Positions 1-9,748 are shown, numbered from the stretch's first letter. The stretch: DNA of 64,000 bases from an uncultured Bacteroidota bacterium (GCA_937868545.1 CALMMX010000078.1:1-64000), one strand, 5' to 3'. Translations and numbers: made by a program. The notes: a model not told the origin generated them from the sequence alone.

Positions 1-1074
1 ACTATAGTTAGAGCTAGTAAGCGGCTTACAGAGAAAGCTATTTATATTGAAGATTCAGCGCGTTTTGCTTTAGATGTTGCCTCTGATTTGCAAAAAAACG
101 AAGGCCGTAAATTGTTTTTAAGAGGCATGGATTTATTAATAAATAATAAAAATGCTAAAGAGAGTATTCCGGTATTTAAGGAGGCAATAATGTTTTTTCC
201 TGACCCAAATTTTTATTATTATTTATCTAGAGCATTTATAGAAGAAAATGATGTTGCTAATGCTACCTTATCAAACGCAATGTGTTCTAATTTGAATTAT
301 TCTCAATATAATCAAATATTGTATAACGATGCATTGATAGCAGCTATAAAGATGGATACTAATACTTGTATTAATAGTATGTATGGTGCAATTGATGAGG
401 GTTTTTTAAATAAAGACATGATTCTTAATGAAAAAAAGTTTGATTTTATTAGAGAACACCAAAAATATATAAGCTTAATGGTGAATGTATTTGGTAATGA
501 TGAAAAGTTAAAAGCTCGATTGTTTTCAAACTACATGAAGCTTTTCCCCGAATTAAAAACACCTTACAATGAAACTATTGATAGTGTTGCAAACCATTCT
601 TTTGATAATTATATTAATTATGATTATGCTGTGTTTATTCCAGGAATGGAAGATGGTAGTTTTTCGAGAGATGTTACAAATGAGTACATGTATGTTGGGA
701 AAATAAAACTCGAAAACAATTTTCAAGCGCTTATTTATAAAACATATTTAGCAATTGCAGACACGCTTAATCCAGTAAAAACATTTGTAATAACTTATGA
801 TTCACTAGGTAATGTAGTAGACAATGAGATGATTGGTTGTTTTTGCTCTCCAACAAATTCTCAAGCATATACAATTTTACCAGATTACACAATTGAAACC
901 ACATCTTATAATTACAAATGGAAATATGAACCATTAGAAAAAGGTTTTGCAGGAAATCAAATAGAGTCGTTTGAGATTGAAAAACCGAAACAAATACAGG
1001 TTGCTAAGGATGGTATTATAAAACGAGAAGGAATTGTGAAAACCCCTACAGGCAAAGAAAAATCAGGAGGATAG
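1..1074 (+). CDS. Hypothetical protein, TPR-like N-terminal part (5' partial)
   Basis: The reading frame is open from base 1, so the gene begins upstream of the window. The TTG at 88 is only an internal codon. The first half is helical and resembles TPR-type repeats: residues after 88 read as alternating helices with a motif like FPDPNFYYYLSRAF, where a pool of units becomes 'events'. The second half is beta-rich, with a YDSLGNVVDNE stretch and a charged Lys-rich end. I do not recognise a named family and no catalytic motif is visible. The stop overlaps by 12 bp the stop of the convergent DUF2306 gene. An envelope or periplasmic role is possible, but the N-terminus that would carry a signal peptide is missing. 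Confidence 0.7.
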   Translation, partial: TIVRASKRLTEKAIYIEDSARFALDVASDLQKNEGRKLFLRGMDLLINNKNAKESIPVFKEAIMFFPDPNFYYYLSRAFIEENDVANATLSNAMCSNLNYSQYNQILYNDALIAAIKMDTNTCINSMYGAIDEGFLNKDMILNEKKFDFIREHQKYISLMVNVFGNDEKLKARLFSNYMKLFPELKTPYNETIDSVANHSFDNYINYDYAVFIPGMEDGSFSRDVTNEYMYVGKIKLENNFQALIYKTYLAIADTLNPVKTFVITYDSLGNVVDNEMIGCFCSPTNSQAYTILPDYTIETTSYNYKWKYEPLEKGFAGNQIESFEIEKPKQIQVAKDGIIKREGIVKTPTGKEKSGG

Positions 1075-1689
1075 TTTTTTAAAGTAAATTATACTTTCGG
1101 CAATGACCAAGTTAATTGTCCAACTAAGCCAAGCAATTGTAGCATATTCAGTATGTGCACTCAAGTGAAAAAAATGAGGAAAGATTAAGGCCATTAGTCT
1201 AAGTGAAATAGCTGATAAAGTAAGTGCATAACTTCGTATCATCCATTTTTGGTGTTCTATTAAATCTTTTTTGTAAATCTTTATGATGGCAAAAGCTGTA
1301 AATGCAATCCAAAGTAATGATAGAATTATAAAACTAGATTTAGCAAGTGTTGTTCCGTTAGCATAGTAGGCCATAATTAAACCAGATGGCCCCGCAATAA
1401 GCAAAACATCAAACACATAAACATAGCCCATAATTTTATGAAGGCGTTTTTGTTTTTTTAAAACATAATTAGAAAACTGAGTGAGCCCAGCAATTAATGT
1501 AAGAATTGAAAACAGTATATGAAGATTAAAGGCATAGCGCCAATGTTTTAGATGGATAATTTTTTGTTTGGTAAGTAAAAAATCTACATCATAAGTAAAA
1601 GTTAAATATGGTATTGTTAAACCAATCATCAGCCAACAGAATAAGGCAATTGCTCCTATCCAAATCACTGAACTAATTGATTTAAGCAT
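1063..1689 (-). CDS. DUF2306 family integral membrane protein
   Basis: This is a 208-residue protein with about six hydrophobic segments. It carries the DUF2306 pattern: a YAFNLHI segment, an RLHKIMGYVYV stretch, an AGPSGLIMAYYA segment and HQKWMIRSYALTLSAI near residues 147-162. The conserved His and Arg residues lie at membrane edges, as is usual in this family. The biochemical function of DUF2306 is not established. The ATG at 1689 lies 1 bp downstream of the kynureninase stop, so the two genes are very probably one transcription unit. Whether the membrane protein contributes to tryptophan catabolism is unknown. The 3' end overlaps the convergent upstream gene by 12 bp. Confidence 0.85.
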   Translation of the reverse strand: MLKSISSVIWIGAIALFCWLMIGLTIPYLTFTYDVDFLLTKQKIIHLKHWRYAFNLHILFSILTLIAGLTQFSNYVLKKQKRLHKIMGYVYVFDVLLIAGPSGLIMAYYANGTTLAKSSFIILSLLWIAFTAFAIIKIYKKDLIEHQKWMIRSYALTLSAISLRLMALIFPHFFHLSAHTEYATIAWLSWTINLVIAESIIYFKKLSS

Positions 1690-1690
1690 A

Positions 1691-2956
1691 CTATAATAAT
1701 TTGTTTAGAATTTCACCAAATCTGTATATGTCTTCAAATGAATTGTACATTGGAACTGGTGCACAACGAATTACGTTTGGTTCTCTCCAATCTGGTATAA
1801 CACCATTTTCTATTAAACTATTATATAAAGCCTTGCCTTTACCATGCGCCACAATGCTAATTTGGCAACCACGATTTGCTTTAGGAGTAATAATTTCTAA
1901 GCAATTGTTTTTTTGTTTATTAATTTCTCCAACTATAAACTCTAAATATTCGGTAAGGATTTTACTTTTTTCGTTTAATTTATCCATTCCAACCTCATCA
2001 AATATATCTAATGATGCTTTGTAAGCCGCCATTGATAATATCGGAGCATTACTCATTTGCCAACGTTCAACAGTCTCAATAGGTTTAAATTCTTTATCCA
2101 TTTTAAAGCGTGTATCTTTATCATGTCCCCACCAACCTGCAAATAGTGGCATGTCTGTATTTTTGTGATGATGCTCATGAACAAAGGCCCCAGCTACACT
2201 ACCAGGTCCAGCGTTTAAGTATTTATAGGAACACCAAGCGGCAAAGTCAACATTCCAATCGTGTAAGTGTAATTTTAAATTACCTGCACCATGTGCTAAG
2301 TCAAAACCAACAATTGCACCAACTTTATGTCCCGCTTCAACAATTGCTTTCATATCAAATACCTGACCGCTAAAATAGTTTACACCTCCTATCATAATCA
2401 GTGCTAACGAATCTTTATTTTCTTCAATTGCTTTGTAAATATCTTCGTGCCTAACTTCATATTCTCCTTCGCGAGGGGCAATTTCAATTAAAGCATCATT
2501 AATAGCGTAGCCATGAAACTTTACTTGTGATTGCAGAGCGTATTGGTCGCTAGGAAAAGCCTTTGCTTCACATAAAATTTTATAACGTTGCTTGGTTGGT
2601 CTGTAAAACGACACCATTAACAAATGTAAATTAACTGTTAATTGGTTCATCATAACAACTTCGCTAGGTAATGCCCCAACTATTTTAGCCGTTTTATCAG
2701 TTAAAATTTCGTGGTAACTCAACCAAGGATTTTTTGCTAAAAAATGACCTTCTACGCCAAATGTAGCCCAATCATTTAATTCTTGTTGTAAATAGTCTTT
2801 GGTTGTTTTAGGCTGTAAACCTAATGAATTACCTGTAAAATAGACCATATCAGCACCATTGTGTTGAGGTATATGAAATTTACTTCTATAAGAATGTAAA
2901 GGATCTTGAGCATCTAATTGTTTTGCAAATGCAAGTGAATTAATAAATTGTGTCAT
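1691..2956 (-). CDS. kynU: Kynureninase
   Basis: This is a PLP-dependent fold-type I enzyme that cleaves L-kynurenine to anthranilate and alanine (or 3-hydroxykynurenine to 3-hydroxyanthranilate) in tryptophan breakdown. Its 421 residues match the family length. Visible landmarks are YFTGNSLGLQP near 39-50, the cofactor-binding Asp in FDLAHGAGN (D219), and the Schiff-base lysine in WCSYKYLNAGPG (K245). The C-terminal domain includes PDWREPNVIRCAPVPMYNS. The start is ATG at 2956. It is followed after 1 bp by the DUF2306 gene and diverges from the radical SAM gene at 3019. An ACMSD gene at 26.4-27.4 kb would act further down the 3-hydroxyanthranilate branch, which supports a complete kynurenine route elsewhere in the genome. 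Confidence 0.97.
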   Translation of the reverse strand: MTQFINSLAFAKQLDAQDPLHSYRSKFHIPQHNGADMVYFTGNSLGLQPKTTKDYLQQELNDWATFGVEGHFLAKNPWLSYHEILTDKTAKIVGALPSEVVMMNQLTVNLHLLMVSFYRPTKQRYKILCEAKAFPSDQYALQSQVKFHGYAINDALIEIAPREGEYEVRHEDIYKAIEENKDSLALIMIGGVNYFSGQVFDMKAIVEAGHKVGAIVGFDLAHGAGNLKLHLHDWNVDFAAWCSYKYLNAGPGSVAGAFVHEHHHKNTDMPLFAGWWGHDKDTRFKMDKEFKPIETVERWQMSNAPILSMAAYKASLDIFDEVGMDKLNEKSKILTEYLEFIVGEINKQKNNCLEIITPKANRGCQISIVAHGKGKALYNSLIENGVIPDWREPNVIRCAPVPMYNSFEDIYRFGEILNKLL

Positions 2957-3005
2957 AATGTATTATTATAAAATCAGGTTAAATTTAATAATAAATTATA
3001 ATCTT

Positions 3006-3013
3006 TATCTTTG
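3006..3013 (+). promoter_or_regulatory. Candidate -7 box TATCTTTG before the radical SAM gene
   Basis: The octamer is a perfect match to the Bacteroidota -7 consensus TAnnTTTG. No clear TTG lies 19 bp upstream, so the -33 element is weak. The box ends 5 bp before the GTG start at 3019, which would place the transcription start at or very near the first codon. Confidence 0.5.
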
Positions 3014-3018
3014 GTTAG

Positions 3019-4035
3019 GTGTCTTTATCTAATAACATACAATTACTTAAAAAACTTAGTTTTACTAAGCTTATTAATGCATGTAAGGTGTGGATGAGTT
3101 ACCATGTTTCAAAAGGTTCTAAAAAGAACTTAAATAAAGGGTTTCCAATAAGTTTAGCAATAGAGCCTACTACTAGTTGTAATTTACGTTGTCCTGAATG
3201 CCCTAGTGGTTTGCGCCAATTTACAAGGCCTATTGGCATGTTGGAGCCAAGTTTTTTTAAACACACAATTGATACTGTTTATAAAGAATTAATTTATCTA
3301 ACTTTTTATTTTCAAGGTGAACCCTATTTAAACCCTCATTTTTTGGATATGGTTAAATATGCGGCTGATAAAAAGATTTACACATCTACTTCTACCAATG
3401 CCCATTATTTAACTCCTGAAATGGCTGAAAAAACAGTAAAAAGTAAGTTAGATAGATTAATAATTTCTATTGATGGTACTACACAAGAGACCTATGAACA
3501 ATACAGAATTGGTGGCTCGTTAAGCAAAGTTATAACTGGTACTAAAAACATTATTGAAGCTAAGAAAAAACTAAAGAGTAAAACCCCACACATAGTTTTT
3601 CAGTTTTTGGTAGTAAAGCCAAACGAACATCAATTAGAAGATGTGAAAGTACTAGCAAATGAATTGGGGGTTGATGAAGTAGTATTTAAAACAGCCCAAG
3701 TATATGATTTTGAAAACGGTAATGCATTAATTCCTGACAACATTAAATACAGTAGGTATAAAAAAAATGCAGATGGCACTTATTCTATTAAGAATAAATT
3801 ATTAAATCAGTGTTGGCGCATGTGGAGTAGCTGTGTTATTACATGGGATGGTTTGGTAGTGCCCTGTTGTTTTGATAAAGATGCAAAACACCAATTAGGA
3901 AATTTAAAAACAGAGGACTTTAAAACTGTTTGGAAATCTAATTTATACCAGAGCTTTAGAAAATCTATTTTAAAATCGCGCAGTGAAATTGATATTTGCA
4001 AAAACTGCAGTGAAGGCACAAAGGTTTGGGCTTAA
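3019..4035 (+). CDS. Radical SAM protein with SPASM-like C-terminal domain
   Basis: The protein has 338 residues. The SAM-binding [4Fe-4S] cluster motif CxxxCxxC is C54-x3-C58-x2-C61 in EPTTSCNLRCPECPSG. The C-terminal part carries further cysteines (NQCWRMWSSC, VPCCFDK, then DICKNC) in the pattern of SPASM auxiliary-cluster domains. Such proteins modify peptides or act on small substrates, and the substrate cannot be deduced here. The start is GTG at 3019. Choosing the next ATG (3094) would remove an N-terminal stretch (QLLKKLSFTKLINACKVW) that I recall as conserved in this Bacteroidota subfamily. No peptide precursor gene is seen beside it. It is divergent from kynU, and a hairpin terminator follows. 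Confidence 0.9.
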   Translation: MSLSNNIQLLKKLSFTKLINACKVWMSYHVSKGSKKNLNKGFPISLAIEPTTSCNLRCPECPSGLRQFTRPIGMLEPSFFKHTIDTVYKELIYLTFYFQGEPYLNPHFLDMVKYAADKKIYTSTSTNAHYLTPEMAEKTVKSKLDRLIISIDGTTQETYEQYRIGGSLSKVITGTKNIIEAKKKLKSKTPHIVFQFLVVKPNEHQLEDVKVLANELGVDEVVFKTAQVYDFENGNALIPDNIKYSRYKKNADGTYSIKNKLLNQCWRMWSSCVITWDGLVVPCCFDKDAKHQLGNLKTEDFKTVWKSNLYQSFRKSILKSRSEIDICKNCSEGTKVWA

Positions 4036-4061
4036 GGGTTTAACAAATACTTTAAAAATAA

Positions 4062-4088
4062 AAAGCCCATGCAATTTGCACGGGCTTT
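4062..4088. terminator. Bidirectional hairpin between convergent genes
   Basis: There are 11-nt arms (4062-4072 and 4078-4088) with a 5-nt loop, sequence core AAAGCCC / GGGCTTT. On the minus strand one position is a G-U pair and the hairpin is followed by a T-rich run, so it best serves ettA. On the plus strand the same position is an A-C mismatch and the T tail is poorer. Confidence 0.75.
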
Positions 4089-4107
4089 CAAATAAATTTA
4101 GTTTTAA

Positions 4108-5796
4108 TTATACAACTAATTTTTTGTAGCGTGGGCGTTTTGGCTCAACATTACCTAAACGTTTTTTACGGTTTTCTTCGTATTCGCTATAACCTCCTTC
4201 AAACCAGTAAACACTACTATCTCCTTCAAATGCTAAAATGTGTGTACAAACACGATCTAAAAACCATCTATCGTGGCTAATAATAACCGCACAACCAGCA
4301 AAGTTTTCTAAACCTTCTTCTAAGGCACGCAAGGTGTTAACATCTAAATCATTGGTAGGCTCATCCAGTAATAACACATTACCTTCATTTTTTAATGCCA
4401 TTGCTAAATGTAAACGATTTCGCTCTCCACCCGATAACACACTCACTTTTTTACCTTGGTCGCTACCAGCAAAATTAAAACGCGAGATGTAAGCCCTTGC
4501 ATTCATTGGTTTACCACCTAAGGTAATGTTATCTAAACCACCACTCAACACATCGTAAACGGTTTTGTTTGGTTCTAATTCAGCATGATTTTGATCTACA
4601 TAAGAAATTTTAACAGTTGGCCCTACTTTAAATTCTCCGCTGTTTGGTTTTTCTTCACCCATAATCATACGGAATAAAGTTGTTTTACCAGCACCGTTTG
4701 GCCCAATAATGCCTACAATTCCAGCTGGTGGCAATTTAAAGTTTAATCCTTCATATAACAATCTATCTCCAAATCCTTTTGAAACATCAATAGCTTCAAT
4801 AACTTCGTTACCAAGGCGCGGACCGTTAGGAATAAAGATTTCTAATCTTTCTTCTTTATCTTTGATATCCTCGCTCATCATTTTATCGTAGTTATTTAAA
4901 CGGGCTTTTTGTTTTACACCACGGCCTTTAACACCTTGGCGAACCCAGTCTAACTCACGAGCTAATGTTTTTTGACGCTTGCTTTCTGTTTTTTCTTCTT
5001 GTTTTAAACGATTACCTTTTTGTTCTAACCATGATGAGTAGTTTCCTTTCCAAGGAATACCTTCCCCACGATCTAATTCTAAAATCCAACCGGCAACGTT
5101 ATCTAAGAAATACCTATCATGCGTTACTGCTATAACAGTTCCTTTGTAGTTTTGTAAATGTATTTCTAACCAATCTACTGATTCAGCATCTAAGTGGTTG
5201 GTAGGCTCATCTAATAATAAAATATCTGGTTCTTGTAATAACAAACGGCATAAAGCCACACGACGACGCTCACCACCTGATAAAATTTTGATTGGCGTAT
5301 CGCTTTCCGCACAACGCAATGCATCCATCGCGCGTTCTAAACGAGTATCTAAGTTCCATAAATCATGTTGGTCAATTAAGTCTTGCAATTGAGCTTGACG
5401 ATTAATTAACTTATCCATTTTATCTGGATCGTTTAATATTTCTTCGTCCATGAACTTGTTGTTCACTTCTTCAAACTCATTTAAAATATCAACGTGTTTT
5501 TGTGCGCCTTCGCGAACAATTTCAATCACTGTTTTTGTTTCATCTAAATTTGGTTCTTGTTCTAATAAACCAATGCTGTAGCCAGGTGATTGGTGGATTT
5601 CTCCTAAATAATCTTTATCTAAACCAGCCATTATTTTTAATAAGGATGATTTACCAGAACCATTTAAACCTAAAACACCAATTTTAGCGCCATAATAAAA
5701 TGATATGTAAATGTCTTTTAAAACTTGTTTTTGAGGCGGATGTATTTTTGATACATTCACCATACTGTAAATTATTTGTCTTCCTACTTCTGACAT
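4108..5796 (-). CDS. ettA: Energy-dependent translational throttle protein EttA (ABC-F)
   Basis: This is a soluble ABC-F ATPase with two nucleotide-binding domains and no membrane domain, 562 residues against about 555 in the family. The first domain has Walker A GLNGSGKS (43-50), signature LSGGERRRV and Walker B LLLDEPTNHLD. The second has GPNGAGKTT, LSGGERNRL and LLLDEPTNDLD. A linker rich in Arg and Lys (around ELDWVRQGVKGRGVKQKARL) joins them. EttA binds the ribosomal E site and gates translation according to the ADP/ATP ratio. The C-terminal NRKKRLG followed by a basic PKRPRYKK tail fits EttA rather than other ABC-F members. The gene is monocistronic, with the convergent terminator directly behind it. 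Confidence 0.95.
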   Translation of the reverse strand: MSEVGRQIIYSMVNVSKIHPPQKQVLKDIYISFYYGAKIGVLGLNGSGKSSLLKIMAGLDKDYLGEIHQSPGYSIGLLEQEPNLDETKTVIEIVREGAQKHVDILNEFEEVNNKFMDEEILNDPDKMDKLINRQAQLQDLIDQHDLWNLDTRLERAMDALRCAESDTPIKILSGGERRRVALCRLLLQEPDILLLDEPTNHLDAESVDWLEIHLQNYKGTVIAVTHDRYFLDNVAGWILELDRGEGIPWKGNYSSWLEQKGNRLKQEEKTESKRQKTLARELDWVRQGVKGRGVKQKARLNNYDKMMSEDIKDKEERLEIFIPNGPRLGNEVIEAIDVSKGFGDRLLYEGLNFKLPPAGIVGIIGPNGAGKTTLFRMIMGEEKPNSGEFKVGPTVKISYVDQNHAELEPNKTVYDVLSGGLDNITLGGKPMNARAYISRFNFAGSDQGKKVSVLSGGERNRLHLAMALKNEGNVLLLDEPTNDLDVNTLRALEEGLENFAGCAVIISHDRWFLDRVCTHILAFEGDSSVYWFEGGYSEYEENRKKRLGNVEPKRPRYKKLVV

Positions 5797-5872
5797 GATT
5801 AAAAATTTTAGGCAATAAAGTTAAGACAAGTTTTTGAATAAAAAAGCAAGGAATTGTGCTAAATAAGGGGTT

Positions 5873-8800
5873 CTATTTTAAAACGGTTACATGACCAACG
5901 TAAGCATGGTTATCACCAAACACATCAGTTAGTTTTACCTTCCAAACGTACACATCTTGTTGCACATAGTTAGGTTTTCCGGTCATTTTGCCATCCCAAC
6001 CTACATTAATATCGTTAGTGTAAAATATTTTGTCGCCCCATCTATTAAAAATCCACATTTCATATTTTGCTATGCCCATTCCCATTCCTGTAAACACATC
6101 ATTAATACCGTCTGCTCTTTCGGGCGTAAAGCAATTTGGAATATAGAATGCAAATTCAGGTTTTACTTCAACACAATGCGATGTTGTGTTTAAACAACCG
6201 TATGCATTATCAACAGTGAGCTCAATACAGTAGGTTCCAATTTCGGAATAGGTATGAGAAGGATTTAATAAGTTACTTGAATTATTTGTTTGATTAATAT
6301 AGTCTCCAAAAATCCATGATGAATTAATAAAATCGATAGAAGTATTTGTGAAATTAATAGTTGGTTCTAGTATACTCACAAATTCAGGAGCGTTAAAAGC
6401 TGCTGTTGGCCCAGGATAAACATTTATGGTTAATGTATTATTAATTAATGATGTACACCCATTGTTATCAATTGCAGAGACACCAACTGTATAAAGTCCG
6501 GCACTATTAAAACAAACCGATGGGTTTTGAATTGAAGATGTGGAACCATTACTGAAATTCCAACTCCAAGATGTGATGGACGAAGTGCCAGCGGAGGAAA
6601 GTCCTGAAAAATCAACACACAATGGCGGACATCCTGACGTAACACTTGTATTGCCAGATGCAACAGGAAGGGGTAAAACAGATACATTTGCTGTAGCGGT
6701 TGATACACATAGGTTTGCATCGGTACCAATTACTGTGAAAGTGATTGGTGAAGTAGGGGAAACTGAAATTGAGTTTGAAGTTATGCCATTACTCCATAAG
6801 TAGGAAACAGCACCAGTTGCAGTAAGTATGGCTTGTGTGCCTGTACATACAGTAGTTGATGTTGCAGATACTGGGGGTAAATTAAATACATGCACGGTTG
6901 CTGTAGCAGAACTAATACAACCATTTAAATCGGTACCTTGTAATGTAAATAGGGAATCGGTGTTATGGGCAGTAACTGTAATTGGATTAATAGATGAGCC
7001 AATTCCCCAAGTATAACTTACTACTCCAGAACCTGTGAGAACCGCTGTTTGGTGTGGACAAATTGTAGGTGAGTTTACTGTAATTGATGGCAGTGAGTTT
7101 ACTATAACTGTTGCTGTTGTTGGAAGTGAATAACAATTATGACTATCTACAGATTGCACTGTAAAAATTTGTGTTGCTGCTGGAGATGTTGCCAAGGTTG
7201 ATGTAGTTGCACCATTATCCCATAAATAGCTTGCACCGCCCGATGCTGTGAGAGTAGCTGTTTTTCCGACACAGATAGAAGAAGATGTAACTGCTACTGT
7301 TGGTTGAAAAATAGAAATGATGGTTGTAGTAGTATCTCTAGAAATACAAGTATTATTGTTTTGAGCTATTAATGTAACAGTATAAGTTCCAGTGGTTGTA
7401 TATGAATGAACTGGAGTTACAGAAGTTGAGGTGATACCATCTCCAAAATCCCAATAATATGAAGTTGAGTTTGTTGAACTGTTTGTAAATGTATTTGCAA
7501 CATTTACACAACCAACACTTGATGAGGTAATAGCTGCTACAGGTGGTGAAAGAATTTCTAAATCAAATTTAAAAACAGCATTATTACAATTTGTACTGTT
7601 GTTGGTTGGCGAGTATGCTCCTGGAGTAACAGGGAAACCAGAAGACGTGCCGCCACAACTTGCGCAAACTGCCTGATATACAATACCTTGGTCATCAAAC
7701 AAACTTGTTCCCCCATCTACATGATCAGCTGTACCACCAACTTGACCAAAAAAAGTGGAGTATAACAAAGTACTACCAGACCTATCTAAAACTATAAAAT
7801 AAAAATCACCACCATCTGTTGTGGTTCTATATGCCCCAGCAGTAGTTGCCATACCTATAGATGTTCCACCGTCAAAAGCTCTTCCCCATCCACAAGCATA
7901 AATGTTTCCACAAGTATCTACCTCAAACGCAGTAGGTGAAATGTTAGGATTTGCACCACTTCCAAAAACGGTAGAAAATAGAGTTGTATTTAATGCTGGA
8001 TTAAGGGAGTGTAAAAACTGAGCACTTCCTGTGTTTGAGTATGAACCAGCTGTTACAGGGTAAGTTCCTCCAGTGCTTAAACCATAAACAAAAACATTTC
8101 CCGTAATATCTAGATCAACATACATTGCGCCATCTTTATTTGTTGTACCTAAAAAAGTAGATGCAATGAGAGATGAACCAGTTGGATCTAAAATAGAAAC
8201 AAAACCATCAGAACTACCATGTATGGTTGTTGACAATACACCTGCTGTAGTTGGAAAATTAGCACTTGATGTAATTCCACAAACGTAAACATTATTTGTT
8301 GCGTCTATTTGTAAACTAGTACAAGCCTCATTTACAGTTCCACCTAAAAAGGTTGAAAATATTAGGGTAGAGAGATTAGGATCTAATTTCACTACAACAC
8401 CATCTAAGCCACCATTGAACAGAGGACTTAAAACACCAGCAGTAGTTGGAAAATTACTTGATGCAGATGATGATGCAATAAGCACATTACCTAAGTTGTC
8501 AATTCTAATTTGGCTTCGATTTTCATCTGAGTAAGAGTATCTTGTATCTGATGTAGCAGTAAAATTATAAGCATCATCAGCAGAACCACCAATATATGTA
8601 GATGCAACAAGTGTTGTGAATGTAGAATTTAGCCTAAAAACAACCATATCTCTGTTCCCATTATGAGTAGGGTCAAAGGCACCAGCTGTTACAGGAAAAT
8701 TAGTAGATGTTGAAACACCCACTACTAATAAATCGCCGCTTGGGTCTGTAATTAAACTATAAGGAATATCTTTTAAAATCCCTCCCACGTAAGTTGAAGC

Positions 8801-9748
8801 AAGCAGAGTAGTTCCAGTTGGACTAAATGCACTTACCGAAATATCCCAATCACCATTAAAAGAAACATCAAAAGCACCAAGACTAGTAGGATACCCAATA
8901 CCAAATGAAGTTCCTGCAACGCGCATAGAGCCTCCAGGACCAGGACAAGCAGTGTTTCCCCAATTATCTGTAAGAGCTCCTGAGTATGTTGATGCAACTA
9001 AAAAAGGATCAATTATTAAATCATAATTTGTATTGTAACCATTAGGAAAATCAAATGAAACAGTATTATTTTCAACTTTAAATTGAGTTTTAACCTCAAT
9101 TTTTTTACCATTTATAATTTGGTAAGAGTATGGTTTTTGTTCAATTATTTCGCCCAAACTATTAGCACAAATTAAATTTCCAGCTTTATCGCAATATAAT
9201 TTTTTGTGAAATTCATAACTTACTTTATAAGAATTAGGGCTAGCGCCTACATGTATTAAAACATCATATTTAATATTCGAAGAATTTGAGGTATATCGCA
9301 AATCTATGCCATCATAAAGGTTTTCATAAATTATTTCATCGTATAATAAAACATTACTTGCCCATTTACTTTTATCATTTCCAATAAAGTAATTTCTGTA
9401 ATAGCTCGAACCACCTTTTTTTGATATGGATACATTTGGATTTGACCCAACAAAGTAAGTGCGAAACGCCTCCTCTTTTACCATTAAATTTTCATTTTCA
9501 ATGGGTTTAGAGTGGTGTGCTTTTTCTGAAACATCATTTAAATTTGTGAAAACAGTTGTAATTCCATTATTTTCGAAAAACAAGGCACCATTTACAATTT
9601 CGGTTTTAAATTTCACATTAGTATGCCATTGTCCTTTATTTTCTTCAAAACGGGCTAAAGCTACTATGCTATCATTTGCACAAAACACACTTTTAGACAT
9701 AAAATTAATTATGAATAAGGTAATTATATGAAATGCTTTTTTTGTCAT
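5873..9748 (-). CDS. Giant secreted SBBP/PKD-repeat protein with T9SS type B sorting domain
   Basis: The protein has 1291 residues with an N-terminal signal peptide ending near FCA. Residues about 30-250 match the DUF7948-type domain that begins ENKGQWHTNVKF. Residues about 255-720 are SBBP-type repeats, each with a core like GNVFVYGLSTGG or NNVYVCGITSSANFPTT followed by GAFD/GVLS. These form a predicted beta-propeller. PKD domains follow (YYWDFGDG; SWSWNFSNG; SWIFGDY), separated by three Ig-like repeats of the SYLWxNG type. The last 85 residues (IPNCFTPERADGINDVF, FNRWGDKIFY, QDVYVWKV) are a gliding-associated type B sorting domain. It is probably a cell-surface or released adhesin-like protein. 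Repeated segments give visible internal DNA similarity. The gene stands alone, and the stop at 5873 lies 76 bp from the start of ettA. Confidence 0.93.
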   Translation of the reverse strand: MTKKAFHIITLFIINFMSKSVFCANDSIVALARFEENKGQWHTNVKFKTEIVNGALFFENNGITTVFTNLNDVSEKAHHSKPIENENLMVKEEAFRTYFVGSNPNVSISKKGGSSYYRNYFIGNDKSKWASNVLLYDEIIYENLYDGIDLRYTSNSSNIKYDVLIHVGASPNSYKVSYEFHKKLYCDKAGNLICANSLGEIIEQKPYSYQIINGKKIEVKTQFKVENNTVSFDFPNGYNTNYDLIIDPFLVASTYSGALTDNWGNTACPGPGGSMRVAGTSFGIGYPTSLGAFDVSFNGDWDISVSAFSPTGTTLLASTYVGGILKDIPYSLITDPSGDLLVVGVSTSTNFPVTAGAFDPTHNGNRDMVVFRLNSTFTTLVASTYIGGSADDAYNFTATSDTRYSYSDENRSQIRIDNLGNVLIASSSASSNFPTTAGVLSPLFNGGLDGVVVKLDPNLSTLIFSTFLGGTVNEACTSLQIDATNNVYVCGITSSANFPTTAGVLSTTIHGSSDGFVSILDPTGSSLIASTFLGTTNKDGAMYVDLDITGNVFVYGLSTGGTYPVTAGSYSNTGSAQFLHSLNPALNTTLFSTVFGSGANPNISPTAFEVDTCGNIYACGWGRAFDGGTSIGMATTAGAYRTTTDGGDFYFIVLDRSGSTLLYSTFFGQVGGTADHVDGGTSLFDDQGIVYQAVCASCGGTSSGFPVTPGAYSPTNNSTNCNNAVFKFDLEILSPPVAAITSSSVGCVNVANTFTNSSTNSTSYYWDFGDGITSTSVTPVHSYTTTGTYTVTLIAQNNNTCISRDTTTTIISIFQPTVAVTSSSICVGKTATLTASGGASYLWDNGATTSTLATSPAATQIFTVQSVDSHNCYSLPTTATVIVNSLPSITVNSPTICPHQTAVLTGSGVVSYTWGIGSSINPITVTAHNTDSLFTLQGTDLNGCISSATATVHVFNLPPVSATSTTVCTGTQAILTATGAVSYLWSNGITSNSISVSPTSPITFTVIGTDANLCVSTATANVSVLPLPVASGNTSVTSGCPPLCVDFSGLSSAGTSSITSWSWNFSNGSTSSIQNPSVCFNSAGLYTVGVSAIDNNGCTSLINNTLTINVYPGPTAAFNAPEFVSILEPTINFTNTSIDFINSSWIFGDYINQTNNSSNLLNPSHTYSEIGTYCIELTVDNAYGCLNTTSHCVEVKPEFAFYIPNCFTPERADGINDVFTGMGMGIAKYEMWIFNRWGDKIFYTNDINVGWDGKMTGKPNYVQQDVYVWKVKLTDVFGDNHAYVGHVTVLK

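Noticed and set aside
1701-2024. 107-residue plus-strand frame opposite kynureninase
   Set aside because: It is an antisense shadow of a strongly conserved gene, with no motif and no promoter.
6445-6803. Open frames in both directions inside the T9SS type B gene, including one starting MEPLLKFQLQDV
   Set aside because: They lie fully within a clear 1291-residue gene with domain structure and show no family features. They reflect low stop density in repeats.
5873-9748. Internal DNA repeats of about 100-200 bp
   Set aside because: They match the protein SBBP and Ig-like repeats and are not a mobile element or CRISPR.
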